From Puccinia triticina (Eukaryota; Basidiomycota; Pucciniomycetes; Pucciniales; Pucciniaceae): a stretch of 64,000 bases of DNA. Of this stretch, positions 12,038 to 23,439 are shown piece after piece. Numbering within the stretch: position 1 is the stretch's first letter; each line of letters opens with the position of its first letter. The position numbers and the translations under genes were made by a program. The notes beneath the pieces were generated by a model. That model ran no database searches. It saw nothing but the letters and a program-made list of their open reading frames with translations, and was not told where the DNA came from. The stretch is from the NCBI RefSeq assembly GCF_026914185.1, contig NC_070566.1, positions 620,001 through 684,000 on the forward strand, in the 5' to 3' direction.

Positions 12038-13026
12038 ATGATGATCGCGGACTCGCCGGAATCAAAACAAAGCATTAACTTCTATGGTATTAATCTATTT
12101 TTGACATTTGTACGATTGGGGAAGCTGACGTTAAAACACTCGAATAAACATCAGGGCTGGAAGCAAGGGGTGATGAATTTAGAATTTTGCGTGAAAGCCT
12201 CTCAATGGCCAAGAAAAACCTTATAAAATCAGCCTATAAAATCAGGAAATATGAGATAGCACATAGGGACTACAAGTTGAAGTTGGGCCCGGAAAAAGAA
12301 AAAAATCAGAAGTTACAGCAAAACCTTGAAGAACTCGAGAACATTTGCAAGGAAATACAACTTTACATGCCAGGACAAGAATCTTCACATGGTACTTTAA
12401 AGCAATTGGCCCAAAGAATTCACAAAGTAATGAGGTGCGTATTCTATTCAGGTTAATATAACCATTGATTTTCAAAAATTGAGATTTTAAAATGATTGTG
12501 ACCTCTTTCCAGCTCAAATAAGGTTATCAGTCCCACAATTCCATTCAAGGAACTAACCATGGACGAGAAAAAAAGGTACGCTAGATCAATTAAATTTTGC
12601 CTAGGGAGTTCAATTGACCCAACATGACTGACAGGGCATGTTCTGGATGCATCCATGGATAGTCTGACACAGGTATGGCTTGAAGATTTAAATTCTCTGT
12701 TGCACAAAATTGTGTCGGTTGAAGATCTGCACAAGAGCCTAAGCGACAGCCACAGAGTGCTTCTTAAAGATGAGATTTTCCTTTCCCTCCAGCAATTGGT
12801 GTTCAGAACCGTTGAAATCCTCTACAAAGAAGACAAGATCTCTCTCAAGGATCTCCAGGATTTCATGGCATTTAAAAACACAAAGGAATTGGCTCAGATA
12901 AATTCCAAAGTCACTGAAGCTCAGGCCCGCTCCCTCATACCAATATTTGCTTCTTTTTTCTACTATCCTGGCTTGTTTACCCTTGTGAATATTAGTTTCC
13001 CATTTTTTGACTCAGCTACAAAATGA
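12038..13026 (+). CDS. Hypothetical coiled-coil protein, 5' exons (possibly broken)
   Basis: Three exons join in phase: 12038-12086, 12155-12434 and 12513-12575, with introns GTATTA..CAG and GTGCGT..CAG. They encode MMIADSPESKQ..., then a charged helical stretch (KNQKLQQNLEELENICKEIQ). The next coding block (12629-13026; VWLEDLNSLLHKIVSV, KEDKISLKDLQDFM) is clearly protein-like. Joining it requires either a weak donor at 12532 or a one-base change in the A7 run near 12568-12574, so the gene may be a pseudogene. Possible 3' exons lie beyond the fold-back at 15262-15477. I do not recognise the family; no catalytic motif is visible. Confidence 0.45.
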
Positions 13027-14432
13027 TGTCCCTGATTTTTGCTCTGAAGCGGTCATGCAGTCACATATATGTGATGAATTTTACTTTTTCAGGCTTTCCA
13101 ATCTCACTATTATCCGTACTTTTTGATTTGAAACCAAAATTTATGGACTGGATTCAGAACATTGGTTATCAGTTCTCCAAAAGTACCTACTTGGTGACTG
13201 TGGCAAAGATTCCTCTCCGGAGAGCCAGACACAAGTGACCAACAATCCAGCAATCCCCTGGGTGATGTTGAGTGGATGCAGCCAGGGCTCTTGAAGCCTT
13301 GTTGCAACAATCCGCAAGGATCATTGATGTACGTACCTGAGTCCGCGGGAAACATCTCAAGCAAATTGCTTCCTTGAACTGACAGACCGGAACCCGCCTA
13401 ATATTTCTGCAATGGTATACCCAAAGCATTGATAAATTCACTTCAGTATTTCCAATTCAACAAATGAAAAGGAGTAAGATTGGCTCTACATAGATAAATA
13501 CATAGGCAATAAATTCACCCATGACATGGCCCTCAACCATAACCGTCTATTTTTTTTTTCTTCTTCTCTATTTATCTTTTTGACATGTTTGACTGTCCAC
13601 TTGTTTTATTTCTTCTCTATTTATCTTTTTGACATGTTTACTGCAGCTTCAGTGATCCAAAATTTTCCACTAATGCTGGAGATGTTTTATGCTCAGTTGT
13701 AAATAAAGTCTCATCTTTCTCTGCTCATGAGTCACTGAGTGTCATTCAAGTTGAATAAACTATACATCTAAGTTTATCAAATATTTTTGGTCCTTCAGAG
13801 AGTTGTATAATTGTTTTAAATACTGGATAGACCAGGGTGAAACTGTTCTCAAGATTTATATCTGTTCAGAAATTGAAATTTAGCTTGGTTAGCAAAATGA
13901 AGTGAACATAGCTGTGGATAAATTCAGTGCTGCTTAATTTCCTGATTCAGGCTTTGTTCACAAGAATCCCTTGCACTCTGTAGGCAGGGTTAATTTACTA
14001 ATTTTGGAGAACCCAAACCTTAAGATATTTGTGGCACTGTGAGATAAAATGGGTTGCCAAACATTACCTTAAGAGTGCAGCAGCAAAGCCGCCTTGGCCT
14101 CTTGTTTTAAAAATGGTGTTTTTTTCAAACTGGTCAATTACGTAATGGTGGATTAGGTCATATTTGATACCCACTAATTATAAAGATGATTATTTGCTCC
14201 CCTTTTTGAGTCTTTTACACAGTGGATAACATGGCTAGTGTGTTAGCCATAAGTGCTTCAGCCAAGAAATGAAATCACAGTAACAGCAGAGGCCTTATTG
14301 GTAATGATGGGTTCAAATGTGTTGGATAACACAGTATAAGCACAGTGTTGCTAGAACTTAGGTACATATATTGTTGTGGTACAGCTAAGTCCAAGAAGAC
14401 CACTGCACCAATTGCAAATGGTTGAAGTTTTA
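13027..14432. other. No gene recognised; possible introns or 3' part of the 12-kb gene
   Basis: AT-rich. TTTCTTCTCTATTTATCTTT and GACATGTTT occur twice (13560-13640) as a short direct duplication. No exon with convincing splice sites could be assigned. Confidence 0.35.
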
Positions 14433-15253
14433 CGGATGTACTTCGCGCACTGCAAAAAACTCGTCGCGCACTGCAGGGGGCGTTCACTCGACGTCCCGGC
14501 CAAAGTGCGCGGAAGCTCAAAACGCTTCGCGCACTGCAGAAAATAAACCATCAAATTCTCATTTTTTTTCTACCAGCCGGCAGAGGGAATTTTTCTTGCC
14601 CCTGCTCCATTTTCTTGGGGTATTCGGAGCCCCCAGCATGACATAAAAAAAGGATGATAAAAAATACAAAAAATAAGCGGAGCGCCTAAGAGTTCGAGGG
14701 GCAGAAGTACATACCCCATGACTTCACCGTGCGGATGGCCCGGTCCCGGTTATCGAGAGGAATGCGTAATCCCCTCGATGACCAGTGATTTGCACTCCAC
14801 GTGCGTGCTGGCCGGTCATCGGGGGAGTGTGCATGTACTCCGCTCCGGGACCAGCCTGTGCCGGCCATCCGCACGGTGAAGTCATGGGGTATGTACTTCT
14901 GCCCCTCGAACTCTGTTTTTGAGGGGCTGTATACCCGATCAGACCCGATCCATGGCTTTTTTGCAGGTTGAAAATCCCCGGGGGGTGCGCCCCGGGTAGG
15001 CGCTCCGCTTATTTTTTGTATTTTTTATCATCCTTTTTTTATGTCATGCTGGGGGCTCCAAATACCCCAAGAAAATGGAGCAGGGGCAAGAAAAATCCCC
15101 TCTGCCGGCTGGCAGAAAAGAAAATGAGAATTTGATGGTTTATTTTCTGCAGTGCGCGAAGCGTTTTGAGCTTCCGCGCACTGTGGCCGGGACGTCGAGT
15201 GGACGCCCCCTGCAGTGCGCGACGAGTTTATCGCAGTGCGCGAAGTACATCCG
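14433..15253. mobile_element. Fold-back element, 821 bp, 8-bp TSD AAGTTTTA
   Basis: Left arm starts CGGATGTACTTCGCGCACTG and the right arm is its inverse, pairing over about 250 bp (14433-14690 with 15000-15253). AAGTTTTA flanks both sides (14425-14432 and 15254-15261). Inside is a second, nested palindrome of about 48 bp (14694-14741 with 14863-14911). Neither arm codes for protein. The 8-bp duplication suggests hAT-type mobilisation. Confidence 0.85.
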
Positions 15254-15261
15254 AAGTTTTA

Positions 15262-15477
15262 TAACATGTCAAGAGTTTCAATTGAAGATAATGGTCTCAA
15301 AAAGGCTGTGGATTGTCTTGATCTCAATAACGATGGAATGAAGAAACAAAATTCCAGGATGAAGAAGGAAAGGAAGGACAAAGAGAAGCACATAGTTCTG
15401 TATTTAAACGTCATCATCAGCCGCTTATGAAGAAACTCGATGAGCTGATCTTGATCATCAATTCACATGAGAGCTAG
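15262..15477 (+). pseudogene. Possible 3' exon remnant of the 12-kb coiled-coil gene
   Basis: Immediately right of the fold-back element an open frame reads MSRVSIEDNGLKKAVDCLDL and a Lys-rich helix (MKKERKDKEKHIVL). A splice at a CAG near 15420 would add PLMKKLDELILIINSHES and a stop. The helical, charged composition matches the 12-13 kb exons. This is inference; no continuous message can be shown. Confidence 0.3.
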
Positions 15478-15565
15478 AATCTCGTATATCGTTCAAGGTC
15501 ATCAAAAATGATATTCTACAGCCAAATGATGACATCTTGTCAGGGAAAGTTATTTGATAACTAGT

Positions 15566-18500
15566 TTATAAGTCTATTTCCATAGTTGTTACTGGGTTTG
15601 ATTTCCGGCGTGACCTTCCCTTTTGTTTGGAGGAAATCTCGAGCTTCTTTTTCTGTCGAAGTTGTTTTTCCTTGCTTAGTTTAACCGACTGGGTTAGAGT
15701 CCCGTTCAACATTTGTAAAACGTTATCGATCTCTATCTCCTGCTTTAGTTTTGACTTCAGTGCCTTTAATATTGAATTGGCCTGCTTGTATTGGATCAGT
15801 CCGATCAGGTGCGCATCAAGCGAACACTCTACAAATTCCAAAATCTGTTTGTGGAAACACAGTTTAGTCAGACTTGAGGTCGGCTTTCGACAGCAAACAG
15901 GGCCGAGAGAAACATTTACGCGGCGGAGACCAGGTAGACCACTCTTATTTGAGCCTGAGTCGTGCTCATAGCCTATCGTCTGGACGGATAAATAAATAGA
16001 AAGGACATGAGTTTGCGTTAACTATTACAATCCGATTGGCCAAACATACATACATTATTGGAAGGTGGGTGGGCATTTTTAGAGTCCGAAGCCTCGCCAT
16101 TGGGGTTCGGGTTCGAAGTCAGGTTCCCGCTAGTTTGAGAGGATTTGCAATCAAGCCGCAGAACTTGCAAGCCTTCTTGTAACCACCAGTCGATCCACTG
16201 GTTGAGGACACGAAAAACGATCAGGATGTCGTTTGTGCTCAAAATTTCCTTTAATGCCTTTTTCAATGGGCCGGGAGAAAGTGGTTGGGACACAATTTTC
16301 GCCAAGAGGCGGTGGAAGAGTGGTGGCTTGCGATCGGTTACTCCTTCTGATTTTGAAGCCGGTGGTGAAGAATTATGGAATCGAATCGCCCAACGAATCG
16401 TCTCGACCAGCTCGGATTCATCCACATCAAACAGCTTAGAAATCGCCACTTCGACTGCTGTAGCATCGCCAGCTCGTCTGAGCGCGGGTATCAAACCCCC
16501 AGAAACCATGCTTTGTTCCACAAAGCCTGAATGCAACAAACAATTGACAATCTGAACCGGGTAAGGCTTTGAAGACTTGGACTTGTTGCCCGAGCTTGAT
16601 GCGCTTCCATCAGCTAAATTGACCGTCAAATCTTTGCCTACCTCTGCCGCGAATTGGCCTAAGCATATTTGAAGCAGGACTTGAATGAATGCTTTCGACA
16701 GCATTGACTGTTACCAAGCAAATATATTGAAAACAATGATTAGCTAACTAAGTAAATCAGTCAAAAGAGACGAGAGGATGAGCAAGTTCGGCCACTTACG
16801 CCGAGCTTTGACGCCACCTTGGCTCCCCGAAGAAATTCTGCGACCAGCTTGTCTGTAGCATGTTCAGATGAGTCATCGCCCGCCATAATCACGTCTTGTG
16901 TCTCACTTCCCTCTTGGCCACTCAAGGGGGTTAAGATGCATTCTGCCCAAGCGATTTCGGCCGCTCTAACGGTTTCAAAGTCCCAATGTCCAGTTTTCTT
17001 GGTGTTCCCAGCGCAAATATCATTAAAACGGGAAATGAATGACCTTAAACGTTGCGGATGGGTAGCCTTTTCGGTACGAGCATCCGATTGTAAAACGAAA
17101 GAATGAGCGTCCAACAGTGAGTCTGATAGTAAGAGATTCTTCTGGCGATCCGGAACAGTCTGCGCGGGTGCAATAGCGCCATTGGATTCAGGGATTATCC
17201 AAGCAAATGTGGCATCTGTGACCACTGGGTTCAATACTTCAATCCAAGTTGGTCCATCCGGCGGAAATTCGGGTGCTTGAAGTACTTGGACTATTCGAAT
17301 ACTTGGGTAGGATAAACAGATGTAAACATGTGGAGGTTGCGATGATGTGGACAGAGTTGCTGAGACAGTCATAGGTTCGTAGTCAGAAGGCGAGGAATGA
17401 CTATGCTTCGGTGCGGTTGGCCAAGGTGACTGGAGAACAAACAGAACAGCTTGATGGTATAAATCAAGCACGAGACCTAGGCAAGAGGTTGTTGAGTCGG
17501 TGGATGGTTGGGTCGAGTGTGACATGAAGACGAGGACGAGCGGAATAGAGCAGGGGAGCGCTACAAGGACCGGTGTTGATGTGCTTGAAGGGGAAGCCAT
17601 TTCGACTGATCGGAATTTAGCTGCTAATTGCATCGCACTGCATTGAGGGTGAGGCATTAGTGTCAGATCACGTGAAGGCAATAATTCGACTTCTGCGGCC
17701 GAACTGGGGGAGTGGGACAAGATATAAGTTGATAAAACATGACTCCGTGCTGGATCACATGTTTGGTGGGAGTCAGAATCTTTGTTAGTATGATTTCTAT
17801 ATTTTGAGGAATAAAGATGACTACTGACCCATGATGGTAATCCAACCCTGAGCCCCGATGGCCACGTCCAAGAAATCTTCTTTGTGCGAAGTGCGACCTA
17901 ATGAATGCAGTTTGTCGGATTGTAATTCCAAGATACAGATTTCGAGGTGGGAATAATGGCTGAGACGACTAGAGGGGGGTTTTGAGGACTGAGTTGCGAC
18001 AGATTTGCGTTTCTTCGAGCGACCTTTTGGGGTTGATCCGTTTGGCAATTGCTCCGAGGACGTCGGAAATTCAGGTTTCAACCGAGATATATAGATCATT
18101 AGTCCAGGCACGCTGGCGATAGATATTCCCGTGCGTCTAATCAGGTTTGATGTGGCGTCAGATTCGTGATTGTTGTTGTACGTCTGAATGCGAACGTGAG
18201 GAGATTCAGTGGAAATTGAGGGCGGGGGGCTACAATGTAGACGACATGTGGCAATGGTTGTCAGTTTTTCATCGCACAGCAGGGCTTCTCCGGATTGAAG
18301 CAAGACAAGAATTCGAGCCAGTTGAGTGGTAGAGCCACCGTTAGGGTCGGTCGGAGGTAGGGGGTATATCGTTTCGACACGAGAATGAAATTCTTTGATG
18401 ATACTGGCTGAACTAGATTTGCCAGGGTCTCCATTTGAGTCGTCGCGTTCACCGAAGCCGCCACTGACTTCATTTTCAATCCATACCCAAATTGTACGAC

Positions 18501-19003
18501 CTTGGTTGACGGCTGGGGATGGATCAGATGAACAGGAAGCAATGGCTGCGTAGATGTATCGGGTCCGAGTTTTTCTTGATTTTTCAGATGTCAGTTTGGC
18601 GGGTCGCTCTGATTGCTGTTCTGCTGGTGCGATTCGGGGAATCGAGAGTGCAACGGACGGGGCAGTGAAGATTAAGCTTGGGGAAACCTTTTGTGATGAC
18701 AGGATTGTTTGATCGGAGACCTGGAGAAAAATCGTGGTGCAGGATGATTAGTCTCAGCCCAACGAGTAAGGCACTCAGGGACCAACAATCAACCTTATGG
18801 ATAGACCATCCTTGACCAGGAACGGTGACGATGACTTGAAGGGGCTGTTTAGAAGTGCGTTGTGAGTCGGACAGTCGTAGTACGGGGTATGTTGAGAAGG
18901 ATGGAGAAGGATGATTGATTAGGCTCCGATGATCTGAATCATGCTTGACGGGTGCTGTTGTCGGATGAGAAGAAAGGGTGAATGGGAGTTGGAGCTGGGC
19001 CAT
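15566..19003 (-). CDS. NOL11/Utp8-like SSU processome (t-UTP) protein
   Basis: Five exons join in phase: 19003-18794, 18720-17825, 17703-16800, 16707-16054 and 15844-15566, giving about 980 residues. Introns are 73, 121, 92 and 209 nt with GT..AG ends. The N-terminal half is beta-rich (propeller-like, with IWVWIENE and VHIYICLSYP-like strands); the C-terminal third is helical. The last part (LIVFRVLNQWIDWWL, then ILEFVECSLDAHLIGL) resembles the C-terminus of NOL11, where a WICLLLDANF-type helix precedes a coiled coil. NOL11/Utp8 act in the UTP-A subcomplex, coupling rDNA transcription to 18S processing in the nucleolus. The basic C-terminal tail (KQKGRSRRK) fits a nucleolar protein. Identification is by fold and C-terminal similarity, not strong identity. 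The third-exon phase depends on using the GTAGTC donor at 17824. Confidence 0.6.
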
Positions 19004-20600
19004 GAGGAAGCACGAGCTAGCTGAGAACGGCTAAGATGGATGGTCTATGTCAGCCGAATAAAACAAAATTGGTTAGCAGCTGTCGCGGGATCAAGAGCTT
19101 GGCTAGGACTGACTAGAATTCCGTCCTGGTCGCTTTCCTCGCCTTTGCCACGCAGAATAAGCGCTCGTACGCTCGTAGTGGTCGGGTTCGCTGTGTTCTG
19201 GCCGCTCGAAATACTTCTGAATTTCTGAATAATATGTTTCTGTTGATGAATTTCTGAATACTATATTTCTGTTGAACTCCGCTGCCCAGGACAGCTTGTG
19301 GGTTCACCGAGGCTCACCGGCCGCGGGGGGCACATGGCGGGGCGCGGGGGGCGTGTACAGATGCATAGCAAAATGCATATGCAATGGCAACCGGCCCAAC
19401 GAACAAATCAACAGAGCAGCGGAAAAAATCCAAAAGCTGTATACACGGCGGGCGCGTTTCGCCGTCAAGAGGACAGAGATTTCCCGTACTCGGGACTCTG
19501 TTTGACCCACCAGTGGTTGACGACATCATGGCGGGGCGCACGATGTCTGCCAAAGAGCTGGCAGGCACACCGGTCGGATGGCCGGTGTAATAGCAGTGCC
19601 AATGCCAGCAAGCAGATTGTCCATCCGACCTGGGCCGTGTTGAAGACGACAACATGTGTGGCATTGCGACCAGCCCACCACGCCATAACTTTGTACACCG
19701 AACCAACCAGGTCGGCCATTGAGGCGGCAGAATGCTGGCGTTCAGACCCGGGTGGGCCGCCGGCCCGATTGGCAATATTATTGATAGACAGCAACAATAT
19801 TTACATTAGCAGAATGGTTTTGTTTCAAGAATTAAACAAGGAACAAGATATATGTACACCGAGCTGATACAACTACAAACATGTCACATAGACTACTATT
19901 ACAATGATTTGAGCTGATTATCCGCAATAAACGGGCCAAAAGGCAAACAAGAAGAGAACAAAGTGGGGATCAAGAGACAAGGGAGGGGCAATGGAGAGAG
20001 GAGAGAGGGAGAGAGGAGCAATGGAGAGAGGAGCGAGGGAGAGAGGGGGAAGGAGCAAGAGGGAGGGAGGGGGGGAGGAGTAAGGAAGGGAGGATGGAGG
20101 AGCGAAGGAAGGAGGAGGAGCAAGGAAGGGAGCTGGATGGAGGAGCGAGGAAGGGAGGCGGATGGGGGAGATGATGAGGGGGGACTTAAGACTTGAGAAG
20201 ACAGGAGCAGTGAGTCAAAGTCAAGAATTTCTGAAGCAGGTGACGTCACCCCTGCTGTTCAAAGTTGCCCCAAGGACTTGTGCACAGGACCGACCGCCAT
20301 CTGCCCGGGAAACTGACCGAGTTGAGCAGCTCCCAACAGGTCTGGAATCATGACCGATAATATCTGGTCATGATGCCGGTCCCTAGCGAAGCGGACGTGG
20401 TTTTGCCGGGGTCGGGTCCGACCTCACGTCCTGGCCGTCAGAGATGGGGCAGCGCGTCGTCTGCAGGGCCCTGATCAGGCAATTTGCCGTCATCTGAGGA
20501 CATTTTGGCGTCAATCCGGCCCGCCCGTCGGCTGGACGGGCTGGATCATCCTCGATCGCTCCCGCCGTGTAGACTTGCATGGGTCTCCCTGTATTCAATT
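19004..20600. other. Intergenic, purine-rich low complexity at 19960-20170
   Basis: 19300-19790 is GC-rich with overlapping ORFs in several frames, none convincing. 19960-20170 is a GGAGAGAGGGAGAGAGG-type purine tract on the plus strand. 20380-20580 is unidentified GC-rich sequence. Confidence 0.4.
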
Positions 20601-20779
20601 ATGGTGTTCAAAGTTGGTTTGCATAATTTTATGCATGCATAAATCATAAAATCATAAAATCTTTTTTGCAGGGGATATGACTGTCTGATTATGTAATACA
20701 AAATTTCCTCACCAAAATATTCTTATGATTTTATGATTTATGCATGCATAAAATTATGCAAACCAACTTTGAACACCAT
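20601..20779. mobile_element. MITE, TTCAAA family copy 1 (179 bp)
   Basis: ATGGTGTTCAAAGTTGG at the left and its exact inverse at the right; arms pair over about 55 bp, including TTATGCATGCATAA. The end shares a TTCAAAG core with 22681-22834, 32860-33084 and 50540-50692. No clear target duplication is visible for this copy. Confidence 0.75.
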
Positions 20780-20890
20780 GAATCTACCCACGGATTCAAA
20801 ATGTGCAGCATACAGTTGAAAAAAAGAATTCCACTCTGCACTTTTTTCCCAATGTGGGGCCACAAATTTCAAGGCTGTGACCCGGGGTAA

Positions 20891-22052
20891 GAGCATCTCC
20901 ACCGCGGGGGACTATCTGAGGGACTAAATCCCAGGCTTGCGCGACTGTGGCGCAGTTTTAGCTTCCCAACCGAGGTCTCTATCACACCGCAAGGTTCCCA
21001 AAGTAGCACCTCCAGGTTGTGAAACTGGCTACCCCCGACTCCCTGATGGCCGGTCAGCACAAGAGGTGCAAGACCGGTCCTCTCAATGGCCGGTACTGAC
21101 CAGCCATTGACATGCAGTCCTTTTCATGGCCGGTCAGTACCGGCCATCGAGATGCAGTCCTCTCAATGGCCGGTCAGCACCGGCCATCGAGATGTAGTCC
21201 TCTCGATGGCCGGTCAGTACTGGCCATCGACGTGCAGTCCTTTTGATGGCCGGTCAGTACCAGCCATCAACTTGCAGTCCTTTTGATGGCCGGTCAGTAC
21301 CGGCCATTGACTTGCAGTCCTTTCAATGGCCGATCAGTACCGGCCATCGACTTGCAGTCCTCTCAATGGCCGCTCAGTACTGGCCATCAAGATGTAGTCC
21401 TCTTGATGGCCGGTCAGTACCGGCCATTGACATGGCTGTGTGAGTCACTCGATGACCGGTGATTGACCGGTCATCAAGAGGAGATGTGTGTCCTCTTGAT
21501 GACCGGTACAGCCCAGTCATTGAGAGTTGTGCGTCCTCCCGAGGACCGGCCTGTGCCAGTCATCGAGAGGTACTCCCCTAGATGACCGGTATAGAATGGT
21601 CATCGAGAGCTGTGCATCCTCCCAATGACCGGTCTGTACCGGTCATCAAGAGGTGGTGAGTCCCCTCAATTACTGGCACAGACCGGTCATTGAAGGAGGT
21701 ACTGTACTGCTGAGTCCCCTCAATGTCTGGTACCGGCTGTTCATATGTGTTTTTTGTGTACATAGTCGGTTCGGCTGGGACGGCCGTTGATACGTGGATC
21801 TCTGGGGTTGGGGATATCGGGGGTTGTGTGCGGGAAGGAGCGGAGTATCACAGGCCTCCGGCTGTGTGATATGTGTGTCAGAGGAGCTATATGGGGAGCT
21901 ATAGTGTCCTAAATCTGGTCTTGGTTTAGCTCCCCGGATGGGTTTTCCTACTTTAGGGTAGCCTTTAGCGCCTCCGGTGGAGGAGCTAAATCGGATCTGG
22001 GGAGCTAAATTTGGTTTAGTCCCTCGATTTAGCTCCCGCGGTGGAGATGCTC
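20891..22052. mobile_element. PIF/Harbinger-like fold-back MITE (1162 bp)
   Basis: Begins GAGCATCTCCACCGCGGG and ends with the inverse CCCGCGGTGGAGATGCTC, flanked by TAA on each side (20888-20890 and 22053-22055). A 3-bp TAA duplication and GAGCATCTCCA ends fit PIF/Harbinger MITEs known mainly from plants. The middle is filled by the 40-bp hairpin array described separately. No transposase. Confidence 0.8.
21087..21440. repeat. 40-bp minisatellite of GGCCGGT..ACCGGCC hairpins
   Basis: Units begin TGGCCGGTCAGTACCGGCCA at 21127, 21167, 21207, 21247, 21287, 21327, 21367 and 21407, spaced exactly 40 bp, with a degenerate first unit near 21087. Each contains an 18-bp perfect or near-perfect palindrome followed by GCAGTCCTCT. 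From 21445 to about 21740 a related GATGACCGGT...ACCGGTCATC form continues at irregular spacing. Confidence 0.9.
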
Positions 22053-22332
22053 TAAGGTCCATCCCAAACCTCATACCCCAGAAAGTCCCCGGGGAGCCCC
22101 AAAGCCCCGGGGTATATCTTTTTCTTTGTTTCAATTTTTTTCTGACTGTAAGATACACATGGTCTGGTAGCCCTGGTTTACTGTATTTGGGCTGATGACT
22201 CAACTTATTGCAGTTCAGAGCTGAAATCCCAAGCATCTCACCCATTCACCTTAAAATGACCCCTAATCAAACAATAGTAAACAGCTTTTGGACATTTTCA
22301 ACTTTTTTTTCTGTCTGAAGATCAATATATAA

Positions 22333-22838
22333 CACTGCAAGAAAAAGTCAAGCAACTGCTAGCAGTTGACAAGTGGGTTGCTGCTGTGGAACTGCTGTTC
22401 TAGCTCCACCCAAACACACATAAGCTTTTTCTGCACAGTCACTGTGCATGATGCAAAGCAACTGTGCATTGAAGCTTGGTCAACAGTAAGCCTTGACAAA
22501 GGCTTGTGTAATAGCATAAGCTTGCTTAGAGCTCTCACATGTCAACTCCTAGCAGTTGACATGTGGGTTACTGCTTTGGGACTGCTGAGGACTGATGTTC
22601 CAGCTCCACCCAAACACACATAAGCTTTTTCTGCACAGTGACTGTGAACTGCTTGCAGATGCTTGACTTTTTCTTGCAGTTATGGTATTCAAAATTGCAC
22701 TATTTACATAAAATCATAAAACCAATTTTGGCTGGGAGATGTCAGCGTGCATAAAACTTCAAGTGACATCTCCCAGCCAAAATTGCAGTTTATGATTTTA
22801 TGTCAAAAAATCTTATGCAATTTTGAATACCATAAGTG
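22333..22838. mobile_element. CACTA-type MITE, copy 3, rearranged
   Basis: Left end CACTGCAAGAAAAAGTC; right end GACTTTTTCTTGCAGT followed, after an inserted MITE, by AGTG. The interior repeats a block (CAGTTGACATGTGGGTTACT, AAACACACATAAGCTTTTTC) twice, so this copy carries an internal duplication. The family palindrome is at 22432-22448 and in partial form at 22632. Flanks (TAA / TTT) do not match, so the TSD is lost or the copy is rearranged. Confidence 0.75.
22681..22834. mobile_element. MITE, TTCAAA family copy 2, nested (154 bp)
   Basis: TATGGTATTCAAAATTGCA and its inverse TGCAATTTTGAATACCATA bound the element, flanked by AGT (22678-22680 and 22835-22837). It sits in the last bases of the CACTA MITE, splitting its final CAGTG, which dates it as the younger insertion. 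Confidence 0.85.
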
Positions 22839-22839
22839 T

Positions 22840-23330
22840 TTGAACAAGTTTAAATATTCATTCAGGCATAAAATATTTTACTTGATAGTTTTTATAAGAA
22901 ACTTCATGACAGATTCAACTGTACTAAAGGCTGCTAAATTATACATCAAAACAGTTGATTTTGTGTTGCATGCCCTTTCTGCCTTTACCTTGTACGCCGT
23001 GTTTGCACAATTTCAGTTTAACACCGGGCAATTGTCAATTGGCCTTGGTAGCATCTGTGTTAGGTTTCTTGGCCGCTGTGGAACACATCTTCAAAAAAGA
23101 AACCTACCTCAAGCCTGTTTGGAAAAGGCTTGGCGCATATACTGATAGGCTTTTCATCGACTCTTTCCTCACAGCCAACTGTCTTTTCAACTTCCGCTTA
23201 CCGGACATTACTCAATTAGCGCACGCAACCACTACTGACTATTAGACTAATGTGATTTTTCCTATAAAAAAAAAAGGTATGGTTACACGAATGACTGTAG
23301 TTTACTCCAAGAACATGAACGAGGGAGGGA
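22840..23330 (+). other. Possible short membrane-protein gene fragment
   Basis: One frame gives VDFVLHALSAFTLYAVFAQF, a likely membrane helix, and another gives VASVLGFLAAVEHIFKKETY and a C-terminus ending THATTTDY-like before TAG at 23242. They could be joined by splicing, but no donor/acceptor pair fits well. I do not recognise a family; this may be a decayed gene. Confidence 0.25.
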
Positions 23331-23439
23331 GAGATGATGAGGAGGAGACGAGTGGGGATGACGCGAGAGGAGGACTCCAAGGCTGTGAGAGACCTATGCT
23401 AAACAAGGGGGCCAAGATCCAAAAGGCATGAATCTTCTT

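Noticed and set aside
21087..21440. CRISPR array
   Set aside because: Units are contiguous 40-bp repeats without unique spacers, the setting is eukaryotic with introns, and there are no cas genes.
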